Shown here: piece by piece, positions 1 to 11,591 of the stretch | Numbering within the stretch: position 1 is the first letter of the stretch | Layout of the letters: every line of letters starts with the position of its first letter | From: Heliocybe sulcata | Taxonomy: Eukaryota > Basidiomycota > Agaricomycetes > Gloeophyllales > Gloeophyllaceae | NCBI GenBank assembly: GCA_004369045.1 | Contig: ML213505.1 | Coordinates: 410,591-474,590, forward strand | Length of the DNA: 64,000 bases | Direction: 5' to 3' | The notes under the pieces: model-generated | Told to the model about the DNA's origin: nothing | The model's database searches: none | Seen by the model: only the letters and a program-made list of their open reading frames with translations | Made by a program: the position numbers and the translations under genes

Positions 1-230
1 CTGCCGTGTGTGACTGTACTGGGCCGATGCAGCATCGGTCTTCTCGCCATCTCCTTCGTCTGACATAACATGCTGAATAACCTGTACCCAGTCTGGAACC
101 ACCGCGATTGCGGCTGCCGTCGGAGCGGGCCTCAGACTCAGCTGCATTGCGTCAGACTAAGGTTCCGACGCCATAAGTACATCAGGAGATATCACGGTGC
201 ACCTCCAGTTCTTACATTTGATCTTTCATC

Positions 231-1189
231 ATGTCTCAATCCAAGCCGAAAAGCCTTCAAGGAAAAGTGGCTCTCATCACCGGGAGCAGCCGTGGTATGG
301 GCAGACAGATCGCGCTCGAGTTGGCCGCGCGAGGCGCATCCGTGGTGATCAACTATGCGAAAAGCGCAGGACCCGCTCAAGAGGTGGTCAAAGAAGCGGA
401 GTCCTTGGGTGTGAAGGCGGTCGCGATACAGGCGGATGTATCCAACCCTGTGGATATCGAGAAGTTGTTCACGAAAGCGGTGGAGGCGATGGGGAAGCTC
501 GACGTTGTGATGTCAAACTCTGGTGCGCATGCTGATTTCTGCACACCTTGTGCCTTGGGACTGAGATCGATGTCGAATCTGGAGGCATCGAATTCTTCTC
601 CAAGATCGAAGATGTAAAACCAGCAGACTTTGACCGTGTCTTCAACATCAATACCCGCGGGCAATTCTTCGTGGCCCAGCAAGCCTGGAAACATGTCTCC
701 GAGGGCGGACGACTGATCCTCATGTCCAGCATCTCTGCGCAGTCTAAAGGCGTGCGCAACCACCCACTTTACGCCGGGAGCAAAGCCGCCGTCGAGGCAT
801 TTGCCAGGTGCCTTGCCTTAGGTTCCTGCGTCCTCCTTGCACCACGATAGTATCTCACCAGCTCGCCGCCAGATTTCGGTCCGAAGAAGATCACAGTCAA
901 CGCACTAGCTCCTGGAGGGGTGAAATCCGACATGTACCGCGAGTCTGCACCAAAGTACATTCCCGGAGCGGAGAACTGGTCGGATGAGCAGATTGATGCT
1001 GCCATTGCGAAGATGAGCCCTCTCAATCGTGTGGCTGTTCCTGAGGATATCGCCAAAGTCGTTGCATTCCTAGCAAGTGATGACAGCGAGTGGGTGAACG
1101 GTGGGTTCTCCTTATCTGAGCTCGCTGATTAAGCTGACGATGTCAATACAGGGCAAACGCTGACTTTGGGCGGCGGTGCTGCGTTGTGA
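231..1189 (+). CDS. Short-chain dehydrogenase/reductase (classical SDR)
   Basis: NAD(P)-dependent oxidoreductase of about 264 aa in four exons (introns 523-584, 822-872, 1101-1151). The Rossmann glycine motif TGSSRGMG sits at residues 17-24, the NSG strand follows exon 1, the catalytic YxxxK is seen as YAGSK in exon 2, and the PGG turn after the active site is in exon 3. The last exon ends GQTLTLGGGAAL. Family knowledge: this pattern is closest to fungal 3-oxoacyl/trihydroxynaphthalene/versicolorin-type reductases; the substrate cannot be read from sequence. The ATG at 231 gives a normal short N-terminus before the glycine motif. A truncated, ~86% identical copy with matching upstream DNA lies at 35.08-35.61 kb on the other strand. 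The gene appears intact. Confidence 0.9.
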
Positions 1190-1259
1190 GAAGTAACACA
1201 TACAAGAAACGAGAAAAGCTGTTGTACAAACGAACACAATGTAATGATACAATAATTGA

Positions 1260-2684
1260 TCACTTGCACCGAGATTCTGGTAATGACGCACTGTCCAACC
1301 GATCGAACTCGCCGAACTCCCACTTGAAACAGTCCTACACCCGAGCGTCAGTGACTGACAGAGAGACGGGGCAAAAATATAACTCACGATACACCCCTCC
1401 TCTATGACTCTAGGCGGGACCTGTCTTCCATGCTCATTCCACTCTACTCCTTCCCTCTCCAGCATGCCGACGACCTCTTTAATCGTATGCCTTCTGATAT
1501 CCACTCTCCACCCGAGCTTCATGACGCTATCAAATACCACACTCCCGCCTAGATGGCATCTCGTCTCCAAGGCATATCCAGCCTGCACGCACGGCGACAG
1601 AGGACCTGTGCATGCGCCCTGTGGGATCGGGTCGGCTGTGTGGTAGACATGAGTCACTGGAGCATGCCATGGTATGGTGGAGACGAGATCTGAGCCGGGT
1701 ATGGGGAGGTGCAGACGGTTAGCTGCTAGACGTTCGCCGGGGGACTCGAAGGCGACGGCTGGAAAACCAAACGTTGTGCCCAGAAGAGAGGCGAGTGCGC
1801 CACCGAGAGAATGGCCGACTAGCCAGATGTCGGCGGTTGGGTACATGGCTGTTAAGTTATTAACGAGATTCTGATATAGACCGTCAGAGACTTGAAAAAC
1901 TATCCCATCCCACTGTAAACCTACTCACAACTCCAACTGAATAAAATAGACTGTCCTGCGCGACTGCTTCGCTTAGGCAACCGGAGTCGCATTTCCAGCC
2001 ACACCTGTAGCATCCGCAAACCGTCTTGAATACCCAGCTTATGTCCACCCTAGCACAGCAGCAGGAAAAGAGGAGATTATCATTATATTTATCGAGCTTC
2101 GACGTGGGTCCGTTGATGGTTGTGCCCTTGATAGACAGGACGGCGATGGAGGAGTCTGACGAGACAAAGACGTGTCCGCGGAAGCCTGGAGAGTCGGGGT
2201 CCCATCCAATGGGAAATGACTGAAGACGTGAATTACGGTCACATAGGGGATGCCGCAATCCACGTACTGTGTTCCATTCGGGGTCGATGTCATACCAGTT
2301 CTTCCAGCCGGGCATGGCGTATGCATTGCCAGTCATACGAGCAAGCTGAGCCAGTGTATGTTTATCATCTACGTCTGGTCCTAACATCTCCACTTCGTCC
2401 CATTCGACCTTCTCGTTCTGATTGTGCCGCAGGGATCTAAGCCGGGCGCTCTCGAAGGCAGCTTGCGACCGGGGGCGGAAGACCGTAGTCGGCCTCGCAG
2501 CTAGAGTATACGTCGGTACTGACGCATCATAATCACGTAGCTTGATAGTGGACTTGATGTACGCTTTATCGCCCTCACCCTCGAGTCTAACGCCATAGTC
2601 ACCCTCTAGACCGAGAGTGACCCGTGAAGCCCGCGAGATGGATATGAATGTGGTTAAGACGAAGCAGACGTGTCCGAGCCTCAT
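1260..2684 (-). CDS. ATG15: Autophagic lipase Atg15
   Basis: Vacuolar phospholipase/triacylglycerol lipase that lyses autophagic and Cvt bodies. About 421 aa in four exons (introns 1335-1387, 1870-1927, 2220-2267). The N-terminus MRLGHVCFVLTTFIS is a signal-anchor. Family blocks seen in order: NWYDIDPEWNTSFPIGW, FRGHVFVSSD, the cysteine-rich CCCARVDISW stretch, the lipase nucleophile motif GHSLGG, HVYHTADPIPQGACTG and RCHLGG. The gene ends in a short CIDCFKWEF exon, which matches the CVDC tail of the family. The active serine lies in GHSLGG. It is divergent from the 3070 gene. Its start codon overlaps an ATG on the opposite strand at 2683. Confidence 0.93.
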
Positions 2685-2706
2685 GGTCGCCCAAGAACGT
2701 TCATAA

Positions 2707-2979
2707 CAACGTCGAGAGAAGGCAGGAACAGCACAGATCGCGGCGCTACTTGACGGACCAAACCATAGCAGTCGATGCGGGGGCGCCTGCGATCCGACGG
2801 CAGCGACGCACGTGTGCCCAAATCAGGCTATTGCTCCCGACAACGCCCAGGCACTCGTCCTGCGAGAGGTCTGCATCCCCAACGACTTGCTCTCGTCGTC
2901 CGTCGCGTCCGCCGCCTCCATTTCGCGCCTCCCGCAGGCCCTAGTATCCGGCGACGCGCTCGTTTATCTCTTCAAGTAA
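2707..2979 (+). CDS. Possible small gene or terminal exon, unknown product
   Basis: An open frame of 90 codons runs to a TAA at 2977-2979. It has the high GC3 of local exons and reads like protein (for example QIAALLDGPN, DNAQALVLREVCIPND, SGDALVYLFK at the C-terminus). It contains no ATG. The same frame holds an ATG at 2683, overlapping the ATG15 start codon, but a TAA follows after seven codons unless a very short (33-nt) intron is removed. I do not recognise the family. It may be a real short gene with an unresolved first exon, or chance openness in the divergent ATG15/3070 promoter. Confidence 0.3.
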   Translation, partial: QRREKAGTAQIAALLDGPNHSSRCGGACDPTAATHVCPNQAIAPDNAQALVLREVCIPNDLLSSSVASAASISRLPQALVSGDALVYLFK

Positions 2980-3069
2980 CGACCTTGCACGCTTAATTTA
3001 CGATTATCTATTGGCTTCCGGCTTACGACTATTGAAATATTGACGATCCATTCACGAATCTGACGAACC

Positions 3070-5079
3070 ATGTATTCAAGCCATCGTCTCGATACCCCAC
3101 CTCCGCAGTCCCAATTCCGCCGCCCTTGGTCTCCAGATCCGTATGACCCACTGCCCCCCGTTTCAAGAAACCGCCCGGCGCTTGGACGCGACGATTCCTG
3201 GAATACCCTCACCACTCAATACGACCGCTACCAGATCCGCAGGGAAGCTTCAGACGTCTCAGTAGAGGCTCTGGACCTCGCGGACTATGCAGCGGATCTT
3301 CGTCGGGGTCAACATTATCAGGTGGACCCGACGCCTTCCAGTCCTTACGAGTATGGATACCCGCCCTTTCGCCCCCATGATGAATACCCACCCTCTCCCT
3401 TGCCGCTCCGCCCTTTCGCTAGTCGAGACTCCTTTTCGCCTCCGTCTCTTGTACCTGCTAGTACTGGGAGTACATCGACGCAGACGCATTCCTACTCGAG
3501 TCATGCGAATTCGCGCTCGCCTCTCCGGAGACCCTTTTCCCTGCCACCACCTTCGCGAGCCCACATTCCACATGAGGCTGACTATTTCCAGCGGATGCCT
3601 GGGATTTATGAACAACACGATGCATATGCGTCCCCTCCTGCATTACCCCAAGATGAAATTGACATCGCCAACTTTCCTGCTTGGTCACGAAATTGGTACG
3701 GGGACGCTAATCGTTCCAAGCCCAGTACCAAGTCCCGTAATATCGGCACCCTGCATTCGAACTCCTCCGTACCCCAAGTGTACCCTTCATTAACATCGCC
3801 AGAGGAAGAGAAAGTGATGTCCCCATTCGACCCCGCCTTCCCTACGCACAAATACCATACCTCTCCCTACGGCTACTCCGATCCGAAGATCGCGACAGCG
3901 GGCCACTCCGTCCCGTTCTCCGACTCTTCACGCACGCTTCTTCCGTGGTCTAACGACCCGCCAGACTATGGGCCCCCTGTTGACGATGAGATGAAGGAAG
4001 AGAGGATGAGGATGCTCGAGCGCGAGTTTGGTGGGAAGGGGACTGGTAAAGGTGGTTATGCGGATGAAGATGGGGAGGAGAAGGTGGTGGGGAGTGTTGA
4101 TGAGAAGGGGAACCTTGTTACGCAGGGTCCGAAGAAGAGAGTTGCGACGAGGTGGATCCAGATTTTGTTTGCGTTGGGGGCTGGGATTGCGTCCATTTAT
4201 GGCGCTGTGGTGAGTGACGCTTTGCTTGCCTCTTTAAGTGAATGAGTGGCATCCCGAGCGCCCTGTACCTGACCATTGGAATCTCCTCGTATAGATCCTC
4301 AAACCGAATCCACCTGCGCCGCCTGAAGGCAAAGCACCTGCTTACCTTCTCTACATCCTCTCTGCCGTCACGTTCCTTGCCCTCCTTTTCCTGTTCGTCT
4401 TTTACCCATGTTGTTGCGCAGGTCGCGGGAAAGACAAAGGCTCAGCACAGCAGCCCTTCGGTCCTACGGGCGCTATGGTCCTGCCCGTGCAGCACCTACC
4501 CGGTGGTAAGAAAGCCAAGGGAGCAAAAGGAGGACAGAAGGGTGGGAAGAAGGGACAACAGGGTATGGGCGATGTCCAAGTCAATTTGATCGTGGACCCG
4601 AGTATGCTCATGCCCGGAGGGATGGGGAGGGACGCAGAGGAGGAAGACCATTCTGACGAGGATGTGGAGGGCTCGATGTATGGGTCTCAGGCGGGCAAGG
4701 GGAGGCCGAGTAGGAGGCCGAAGCGACGCGGGGTGTTTGAGGGACTGGCCCTGGAAGAGCGGTGGAAGGCAGCGCGGAAGTGGGCGCGCAAGGTGATGCT
4801 GTTTGATATTGGGATGCTGGTGCTTTGGGGCGCGGAGTTTGGGTTTGTGATGTGGGGGAAGAGGTGTCCGAGTGGGGCGTATGATGGGTGGTGAGTGCAG
4901 GTGTTTCTCGTCGCTGGCGTTTCTCTGACAAGGTGGATGATGTTTTGGATTTTAGGTGCGACTCGTATAATGTTGCGACGGCGTGTGCGTTTTTGTTGGC
5001 TCTGGCGTTTTGTCTGAGCTTGTTCTTTGATGTGAAGGACTTGCATGCGAGCAGGCAGAGTCCTCGTACACGGACGTGA
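3070..5079 (+). CDS. Four-TM membrane protein with long disordered N-terminus
   Basis: About 619 aa in three exons (introns 4210-4294, 4891-4955). The first ~350 residues are Pro/Ser/Tyr/Asp-rich and look disordered. Four hydrophobic segments follow: WIQILFALGAGIASIYGAV (split by intron 1), YLLYILSAVTFLALLFLFVF, VMLFDIGMLVLWGAEFGFVM and a final one in exon 3 around ATACAFLLALAFCLSLFF. A Lys/Gly-rich basic loop (KKAKGAKGGQKGGKKG) and an acidic patch lie between TM2 and TM3. Similar uncharacterised proteins are common in Agaricomycetes; I know no function. Topology suggests cytosolic N-terminal tail and basic loop. The short last exon is needed to supply TM4, which supports the intron model. 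Confidence 0.8.
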
Positions 5080-5863
5080 CCGGGATATCTTGCAGTGGTG
5101 TTGTCCCCCGGACGGTGCTCAGGACGCTGGGTGATTTATATTATTTACTTGCTCTTTGTCCTTGCTGTTGTGCTGGATTTCCATCTAATGAAGCTGATGC
5201 GGAGCGGGAGCAATTTACGTGTAAACGTCGGGTACTGATGTTGGCTTCTTGAGCACGGATCGTAGTCAGATCTGACGGGTGCCTGTCGCGGGTTCTTGCG
5301 TCCAATCGTCTGGTTCTGCAATTGTCAGGGGAAATGACGCAGTTAACGTGATATATAAGTATTAGAGTGTATTCGCTACGTTATTTACCAGGATTTCGTA
5401 GTTATGGAATAGAGTGGGGCTCTTCCAGAACTACAGCCAGCCGGTGCGTCATCTTATGCCAAAACTCGTGCAGCCGTATTCCACAAATTCTCCGGTAAAT
5501 AACCTAGCGAATACACTCTATTTACACCTTTACTAACAGCTTTCTGTCTTTTCCAACACTTCCACGCAAGTACTGGGAACATTGATACTAAAGCAGCTGG
5601 TAGGTGCCTTTGACTCGCTTCGCGTTGATCTCTGGCTTATCGGACGTTCGCTGCCCAGGATAACGCCTCGGTGGTTATACTTGCTCAGATACGGCCAGGT
5701 GCCGTACTTTTATGACAGTCTCATTGTGCAAGCGGATGCCGCTGAACTCACGACTTGTCTCTATGTCAGCGAGCTCCTTCTACTCTGATTAGCTGCCACG
5801 AATACTTGCCCCTCAAAAATCGTCCTCTTTGCCACTCTGGTCGGCTATATCTCTACCGATGCC
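5080..5863. other. Intergenic stretch before MFS transporter gene, holds a MITE
   Basis: No credible reading frame. It contains the 3' end of the four-TM gene transcript, the MITE at 5364-5519 and the presumed promoter of the MFS gene. A 5' leader may start near 5864, where an ATG is followed by a good donor (GTGAGT). Confidence 0.6.
5364..5519. mobile_element. MITE, 156 bp, TIR AGAGTGTATTCGCTA
   Basis: The two ends are inverted copies: AGAGTGTATTCGCTA followed by CGTTATTTACC on the left, and the complement with GGTTATTTACC on the right, so the terminal repeat is about 26 bp with one mismatch. The flanks read ATT on both sides, a possible 3-bp target-site duplication. There is no coding capacity. 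The same 11-bp end (AGAGTGTATTC) and an inner GCCGTATT motif recur in the 125-bp elements at 32986 and 37253, so this is a small non-autonomous DNA transposon family. The superfamily is unclear. Confidence 0.85.
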
Positions 5864-6165
5864 ATGTCTCCAACTCCGGTGAGTAACCTCCGGTGTTTTA
5901 TCTCGGTCAAAAATTGATTTCGGGGTGGAAACGGCAGATAGGATGTATAGCCGAGCAACAGACTCGCGAGAGCCGTCCATCCGCCGCTGGTGCTCACTTT
6001 GATGGCTCTACTTTCTGATGACGCACGTGCAAAGGTCCAATGTTACAGGGTTCTATATTTTACTTGGCGCCCAATGCCCGCCCCAAGTGCGAGGCCAGCG
6101 CTCAGCGGCTATCTCGTGCTCTTCCCGCCACCCTTCGTTACTACCCCAGCTCAAGGTGGCTCGTC

Positions 6166-8115
6166 ATGCCTTACTACCTGAACCCGTTCGCGAAGCATGA
6201 CTTGCCGGACTTTCCTGGCGTCCTGATCTCGCTGGAAGAGGCCCAGAGCTTATATGCACCTGGCCATCCCAGCTCGGACGCGAAGGGGGACCTCAAGGCC
6301 GCAGAAGCGGGGACGGAAAGCGTTGGCGAATATGCCGCATACACCCTCGAAGGCCTCCGCGCCGAGATTGATAACGACGTCTCGACGTCCCAGTTCGACA
6401 GCATCTATGATCGTATGTGCCTCCCTTGGCTGTAGACTGATAACAGTTCTGATCCTTTCACAGGCAAGTCCAAGCTTATCAACAAGGCTATACAGGATAT
6501 TGGCATGGGACGATATCAGTACGAGTTGTTCTGCCTTTGTGGCTTTGGCTGGACAGCGGACAAGTGAGTCTCGGCGGTGCCCGCTCCTTTGCAGCGCCTG
6601 TACTAACAAATATCCAGTCTTTGGCTCCAGGTACGCACGGCACCCGCGACGACGATGTGGAGGAACTCTAAAAGTTGACGATGCGGATTAAACCCTAGGC
6701 CGTTGCATTATGCCTGCCACAATTCAGTGCCGAGTTCGGCGTCGACTCCGTCACCGTACGGTATACCACCTGCGCCACGTTTGTCGGCCTCTGCATCGGC
6801 GCTAGCTTCTGGGGTATAGCTTCTGATATCGTCGGGCGACGTCTCGCATTCAATTTCACTCTGCTCATCTGCGCTGTCTTTGGCATCGCCGCTGGCGCTG
6901 CACCGAATTGGATTGGAGCCTGCGGCTTGTTCGCTGCTATGGGCTTCGGGGTAGGCGGGAATCTCCCGGTGGATGGTGCCCTGTTCCTCGAGTTCTTGCC
7001 TTTCGAGTCGGGCAATCTCCTGACTCTCCTCTCCGTTTGGTGGCCAGTCGGACAATTCATCGCATCTCTTGGTGAGTGCTCCATTCGACGATATCACGGG
7101 CGACCCTAACCCTGATATCACGTAGTCGCGTGGGGCTTCATACCAAATTATCCGACCAACGAGGGCTGGAGATACTTCATTTACACCATGGGGGCATTGA
7201 CGTTTGCGATGTTCGTCTGTCGTTTCTTCTTCTTCCACCTCTTCGAATCTCCGAAGTTCTTGCTCGCGCGTGGACGACAAGCCGAGGCTGTTGCGGTTGT
7301 TCATGGGATTGCGTACAAGAACAAGTCGAAAACCTGGCTCACGGAGGAGATTCTCAACGAGGTTGGGGGCGACCCGGAGAAGCCACAGGAGTCTACGAGA
7401 CTTACGAACGTCGAGATCGTACAACGCTTTTTCGCACGGTTCTCTAAAGACAGAATCGCGCCTCTCTTCGGTGACTGGCGTATCGGTATGACAAGTGAGT
7501 CCACAGCGCTCTACCTCTCACCCTAGCTCAACTGGTTGCCTTCTAGCCGCCTTAATCTGGTTCTGCTGGGCGACCATCGGCATGGGGTACCCCCTTTTCA
7601 ACGCGTTCCTCCCGCAATACTTCGAACACGCCGGCAAAAGCGGGGCGACCCAAAGCACATACCAAGTGTACCGCAACTACGCCATCGAGTCCGTCGTCGG
7701 CGTCCCGGGCTCCGTCATCGGCGCGTACACGGTCGACATCCCGTACGTCGGGCGCAAGGGCACGATCGCGCTCTCCACGCTCGTCAGCGGGATCTTCCTC
7801 TTCCTGTTCACCGTCTCCGCGAACGCGGAGTACCAGCTCGCGTTCTCGTGCGTGGAGAGCTTCTTCCAGAACATCATGTACGGCGTGCTGTACGCGTACA
7901 CGCCCGAGGTGTTCCCCGCGCCGAATCGCGGGACGGGCACGGGCATCGCGTCGTTTATCAACCGCGTCACGGGGCTGTGTGCGCCGATTGTGGCGATCAA
8001 TGCGGGGAGGGCGAACCCGAATGGGCCAGTGTATGCTGCTGGGTCGCTCATTCTGGCGGCGTTTGTGGCGATGTGCTTGTTCCCGATAGAGACGCGGGGG
8101 AAGATGAGCTTGTGA
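6166..8115 (+). CDS. MFS transporter (sugar/SV2-like)
   Basis: Plasma- or vacuolar-membrane major-facilitator transporter of about 556 aa in six exons (introns 6413-6463, 6564-6617, 6631-6698, 7072-7125, 7495-7546). Exon 3 is only 13 nt (6618-6630) and restores the frame through NLWLQ. A cytosolic leader precedes KAIQDIGMGRYQ. MFS motif A is seen as GIASDIVGRRLAF after TM2. Twelve hydrophobic segments can be counted, with the sugar-transporter-like PESPKF equivalent (ESPKFLLARGR) after TM6. The late YTPEVFPAPNRGTGTG block is typical of the SV2/Pho84-like branch. Substrate unknown. The start at 6166 is tentative: an open frame continues upstream and could join an ATG at 5864 through two more introns. 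Confidence 0.85.
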
Positions 8116-8505
8116 GTTTGTGTAGCTTCTTGTATATATACTGTCCACAATGCATAGCTTTTCGGAGCGAGGACGCGGGAGGAAGGGACTGGATATCATT
8201 TTTGTGGAGGAAGCAAGACAAGATCGTACATGCCAGATACACTGATCTAAGGAAAAGAGGAGACAGCAGGAAAGAGCCAATGATACAGTGGGTGTCGAGA
8301 GCACGAATACTAGCGTAACTGAGATATGCAATAGCACGACGAGATCATCAGAGGAAGGGAAATATGGAGATAACGAGAGGAGAAGGGAGAAAGAAATCAC
8401 AGCACAGCACAGCGATCGTAACGTAGATATGAATAAGAAAACAGCACCACCGAAGCAGAACGCCACGCATCCCGGATCAAAACCGTCCCACCAAATCACC
8501 TCCAC
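8116..8505. other. Convergent intergenic region
   Basis: 3'-UTR space between the MFS gene and the minus-strand gene at 8506. Purine-rich, and I see no gene or RNA feature. Confidence 0.5.
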
Positions 8506-10322
8506 TCACATGAGCTCCAGCACGCTCGTCTCAAGGACCCTAAACACGCCCTCCTCCGTCGTCTCCGGCAGACCCACGACCGCGCGCCAGTTCATATTGA
8601 GCGCCTCCTTCTCGCCCGCGCCCGCCCAGTTCAGGAGGTCGTCGTCGGACACGCCGCGGAACATGAGGAAGAGCCGGTTGAACACGCATGCCTCGGCGGT
8701 CACGGAGATGTCGATCGCAGCGGCGATGCGCGACGGCGAGAGGAAGCGGTACGCGATGTTGCGGTGGTTCGCGAATTGCGCGAGGTTGTTGCTGCGGCGG
8801 GGAGGGTCAGTGAGAGATGATATAAGACGAGGGGGACGCACTTGATAAAGTTGCTCCGCGCGTGCATGGTCAGCCCGAGCTTGTCGAGGACTTCTTGGAG
8901 GTTGTTTACAAAGTCGCGGAACGGCATCGCGTAGCTGTTCCGCGGCGCCAGGAGCTCGTCCGGGTCGAGCAGGTCCGCCTCGGGTCTAACACAGTCAGAT
9001 ACTCCAATAGCGGGATGACCAGCACTCACATCGCCTCATAGTAAATACTCGTTGCCACCATCATGCTCTCAAAATGCTCCATCGCGCCCCCGGGGTGCAC
9101 CCGCAGAAAGTACTTGATCTTGTTATCCTCCACCATTTCCGCGGGCGGCCACGTCAGGCCCATTTTCCAGTACTGGCTGAAGGTGAGGTACACATCGCAG
9201 TACTGCTGCGCCGGCGGCAGGAGGCTCAGGTGGCATTTTGCCGTCGCGGGCTTCGCGACGACGGCGAGCTTGGTGAGGGCTTTGGTGTTGACGACGAGGT
9301 CCGTGATGCTGACGCCGTTGGTGATGGCGGCGGGGTTCGGCGCGGCGGACTCGTCCTGCGCGGGGAGGCGCGTGCCGGAGAACTCCATCTTGTGCGTGTC
9401 GCCGGCGTGCACGATGCTGAGCTTGCCCCAGAACTGACCGTCGACCATGGTGCCGTCCTCCATGCGCGCCATGTCGAGGTCGCCGTCCGAGGCGACGATG
9501 GTTTCGAGGGCGACGGTTTGGCCGGGGACGAGCTCGAGTGAGAAGACGGCGGGCATTTCGAGGACGGGGGGAGGCCTGGGGTGGGGTGAGAGGGGGCTGG
9601 TGGTCTGCGGGAGGGGGCTTACGGAGGTGTGGGCGGGCGAGGCTCTTCTTCTGGTGGCGGTGGTGCGTCGCTGACAATCTCCACTCGAAGACCTTGTACA
9701 CCCATGATAGCGATTTGGTACGAGTCTTCGCCGGTCAGCTGTGATATGAAGGAAGTTAATACACGACTGATCGACAGTCGCGGGATCGCCTACGTAGATG
9801 TATGGGCCCGATACCAGTCGCTGTGATAGGATGAATGTAAGCTGGCGACCAGGCTATGCAGTGGATGGACATACGGCTGCGTGGAGGGAAGCATATTCGA
9901 CCGGGACTCGTAGACTGAAGATGGCGTCTGGTGGGGGTTTTGCCCAGTCCCTTGCTAACGCTTCCAAGTCCTGGTCGAAGGGTCACAACCAAGCCACAGC
10001 TATGAAAGCAGGACGCCGGCATACCACGAAGCTGTTAGGAAGCTGTGCATTGTCAACCTCATCCGGCGCGCTACAAGTACCACAGCGCACTCACCATCCG
10101 CACCGTCTCCATGTCGCCGAACGACAGCGTCAGCAACCGCTGGCGCGCCAGAGCCATCTGCTGCTGCCTAAGATCGACGTCCTTTGCCTTTGGTGTGCCT
10201 CCGCCGCCTTTGATTTTTCCCCAGAGAGACCCGGGGAGGCTCCCGCTGGTAGAACTGCGAGGACCGAGTCAGCAAACCCAATAGGGCGGGGTCAATGAGA
10301 CTCACGCAGGCGAAAGAAGCAT
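8506..10322 (-). CDS. Uncharacterised basidiomycete protein, eight or so exons
   Basis: About 480 aa. All junctions can be placed with GT-AG introns of about 48-55 nt. The first exon is tiny (MLLSPA, ATG at 10322) and is followed by blocks such as LPGSLWGKIKGGGGTPK, RLLTLSFGDMETVRM, DAIFSLRVPVEYASLHAA, GEDSYQIAIMGVQGLRVE, a proline-rich linker and FSLELVPGQTVALETIV. The C-terminal part (KLGLTMHARSNFIK to AYRFLSPSRI to FNRLFLMFRGVSDDDL to RVLETSVLELM) is the most conserved-looking section. I do not recognise a Pfam domain. No signal peptide or TM segment. It is followed, convergently, by the MFS gene and lies divergent to the SAP protein at 10644 (321 bp apart). Confidence 0.75.
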
Positions 10323-10643
10323 GGCGCGATAGCAGGGCTGGCGGTGAAGTCTGTGAAGTGCGGGGATAGAGTTGGGATATGTATAAGTCGAGAGCAAGAG
10401 TCATTTTCCTCGAATGCGATTAGATCCCGCACGCGGGGAAACACGAGGCCAAGCCTGCACTGCATTCCCTCTCTTCGGGGCTCTATTAACTGCTGTCAGC
10501 GATGCCCTAGCCCACTCCCCGACTACTCACCGATCGATACCCATCAATTAAACATTCCAAAAAAGGCAGTCAGAGTCGACGTCACTCCACGTGGCTGCCC
10601 GAATAATTTCGAATCGCGCTCGACGTCAATCCTTTCTCTGACC

Positions 10644-11591
10644 ATGTTGCGCATCGCATCTCTCGCCAGGCCCGCCGTCGCGCAGCGCAGGACACTCGTC
10701 TCCGCCGTACTTCTCGACCGCGACTGGCAGAACAAGTCTTCCGCCGAGCTCAAGGCGGAGCTCAGCAAATATGGTCTCTCCCAGTACGCAGTCATCCCCG
10801 ACTTCGTCTTCATTGGCTGATCCGTATGTAGGAAGGGAAACAAGGCTACGCTAATCACGCGCATACAGGAGTACGAGCAGAAACACAGAGCAGAGGTCGT
10901 TGTCCCTACCCCTTCTCCCGCCTCGCAAGCCGGTCAGGTCAGGCAGGCGTCGACCACTACGGATGTCCCTGGTATCCCGGAGACCGCTCAACCGCCGCCA
11001 CCCCCGCTCCCTCAAGACTTCATTGCCGTGAAGCTCCCGGACCTTTCTGGCCCTGATCCTCAGCCTCCCATCCAAATCGTGAGTCTGGCTTCCAATCCTT
11101 CGCTCGCATTCACTTAACACCGCCCCTCGCAGCCCTCTACGCCCGACTTTTGGGAATCGTCGCTCGAAAAGACGCCACATGCCGCGGTAGCAGAGCCTTT
11201 GGAGCCCGGGTTACCCAAGCTCCTCGTCGTAGGCGGGTCCGAGACGCACCACGGCGGCGGGCCCTCCTCCCAGGCGCACGAAATCGAAGACCCGTCTCGA
11301 GCCCCACCTCAGTCCTATCCCTCCAGCAGCCCATCCTCTTCCTCGGGCTTCGCGTCATTCTTCCACAACCTCGCCGGAGTCCTCGGTATTCCTCCCGGGG
11401 GCCTGAAGCTCCCCCAGCGGGCAGAGGAGGCGAAGAGGGTACTGAGTGAGATGGGTGTGCCCGAGTCAATGGAGACGAGCAGCGCAGGGAAGAATTACGA
11501 GAGGAAGCTGGATGCCCAGGAGAAGCGGGGGGTGTGGGTGCTTCTGGGGCTGCTTGCCGGAGGCTGGTTGATTGGAGGCGTGAACAGCTAG
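10644..11591 (+). CDS. Mitochondrial SAP-domain protein with C-terminal TM
   Basis: About 281 aa in three exons (introns 10784-10831, 11079-11132). The N-terminus MLRIASLARPAVAQRRTL is a classic arginine-rich mitochondrial presequence. A SAP-like helix-loop-helix follows (residues ~32-65; ELKAELSKYGLSQKGNKATL), then a Pro/Ser-rich linker. Near the end, basic residues precede one TM segment (WVLLGLLAGGWLIGGV), so the protein is probably anchored in a mitochondrial membrane. SAP motifs usually bind nucleic acid; a role at mtDNA would be inference. Similar small proteins are known in fungi but, as far as I recall, unnamed. Confidence 0.8.
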
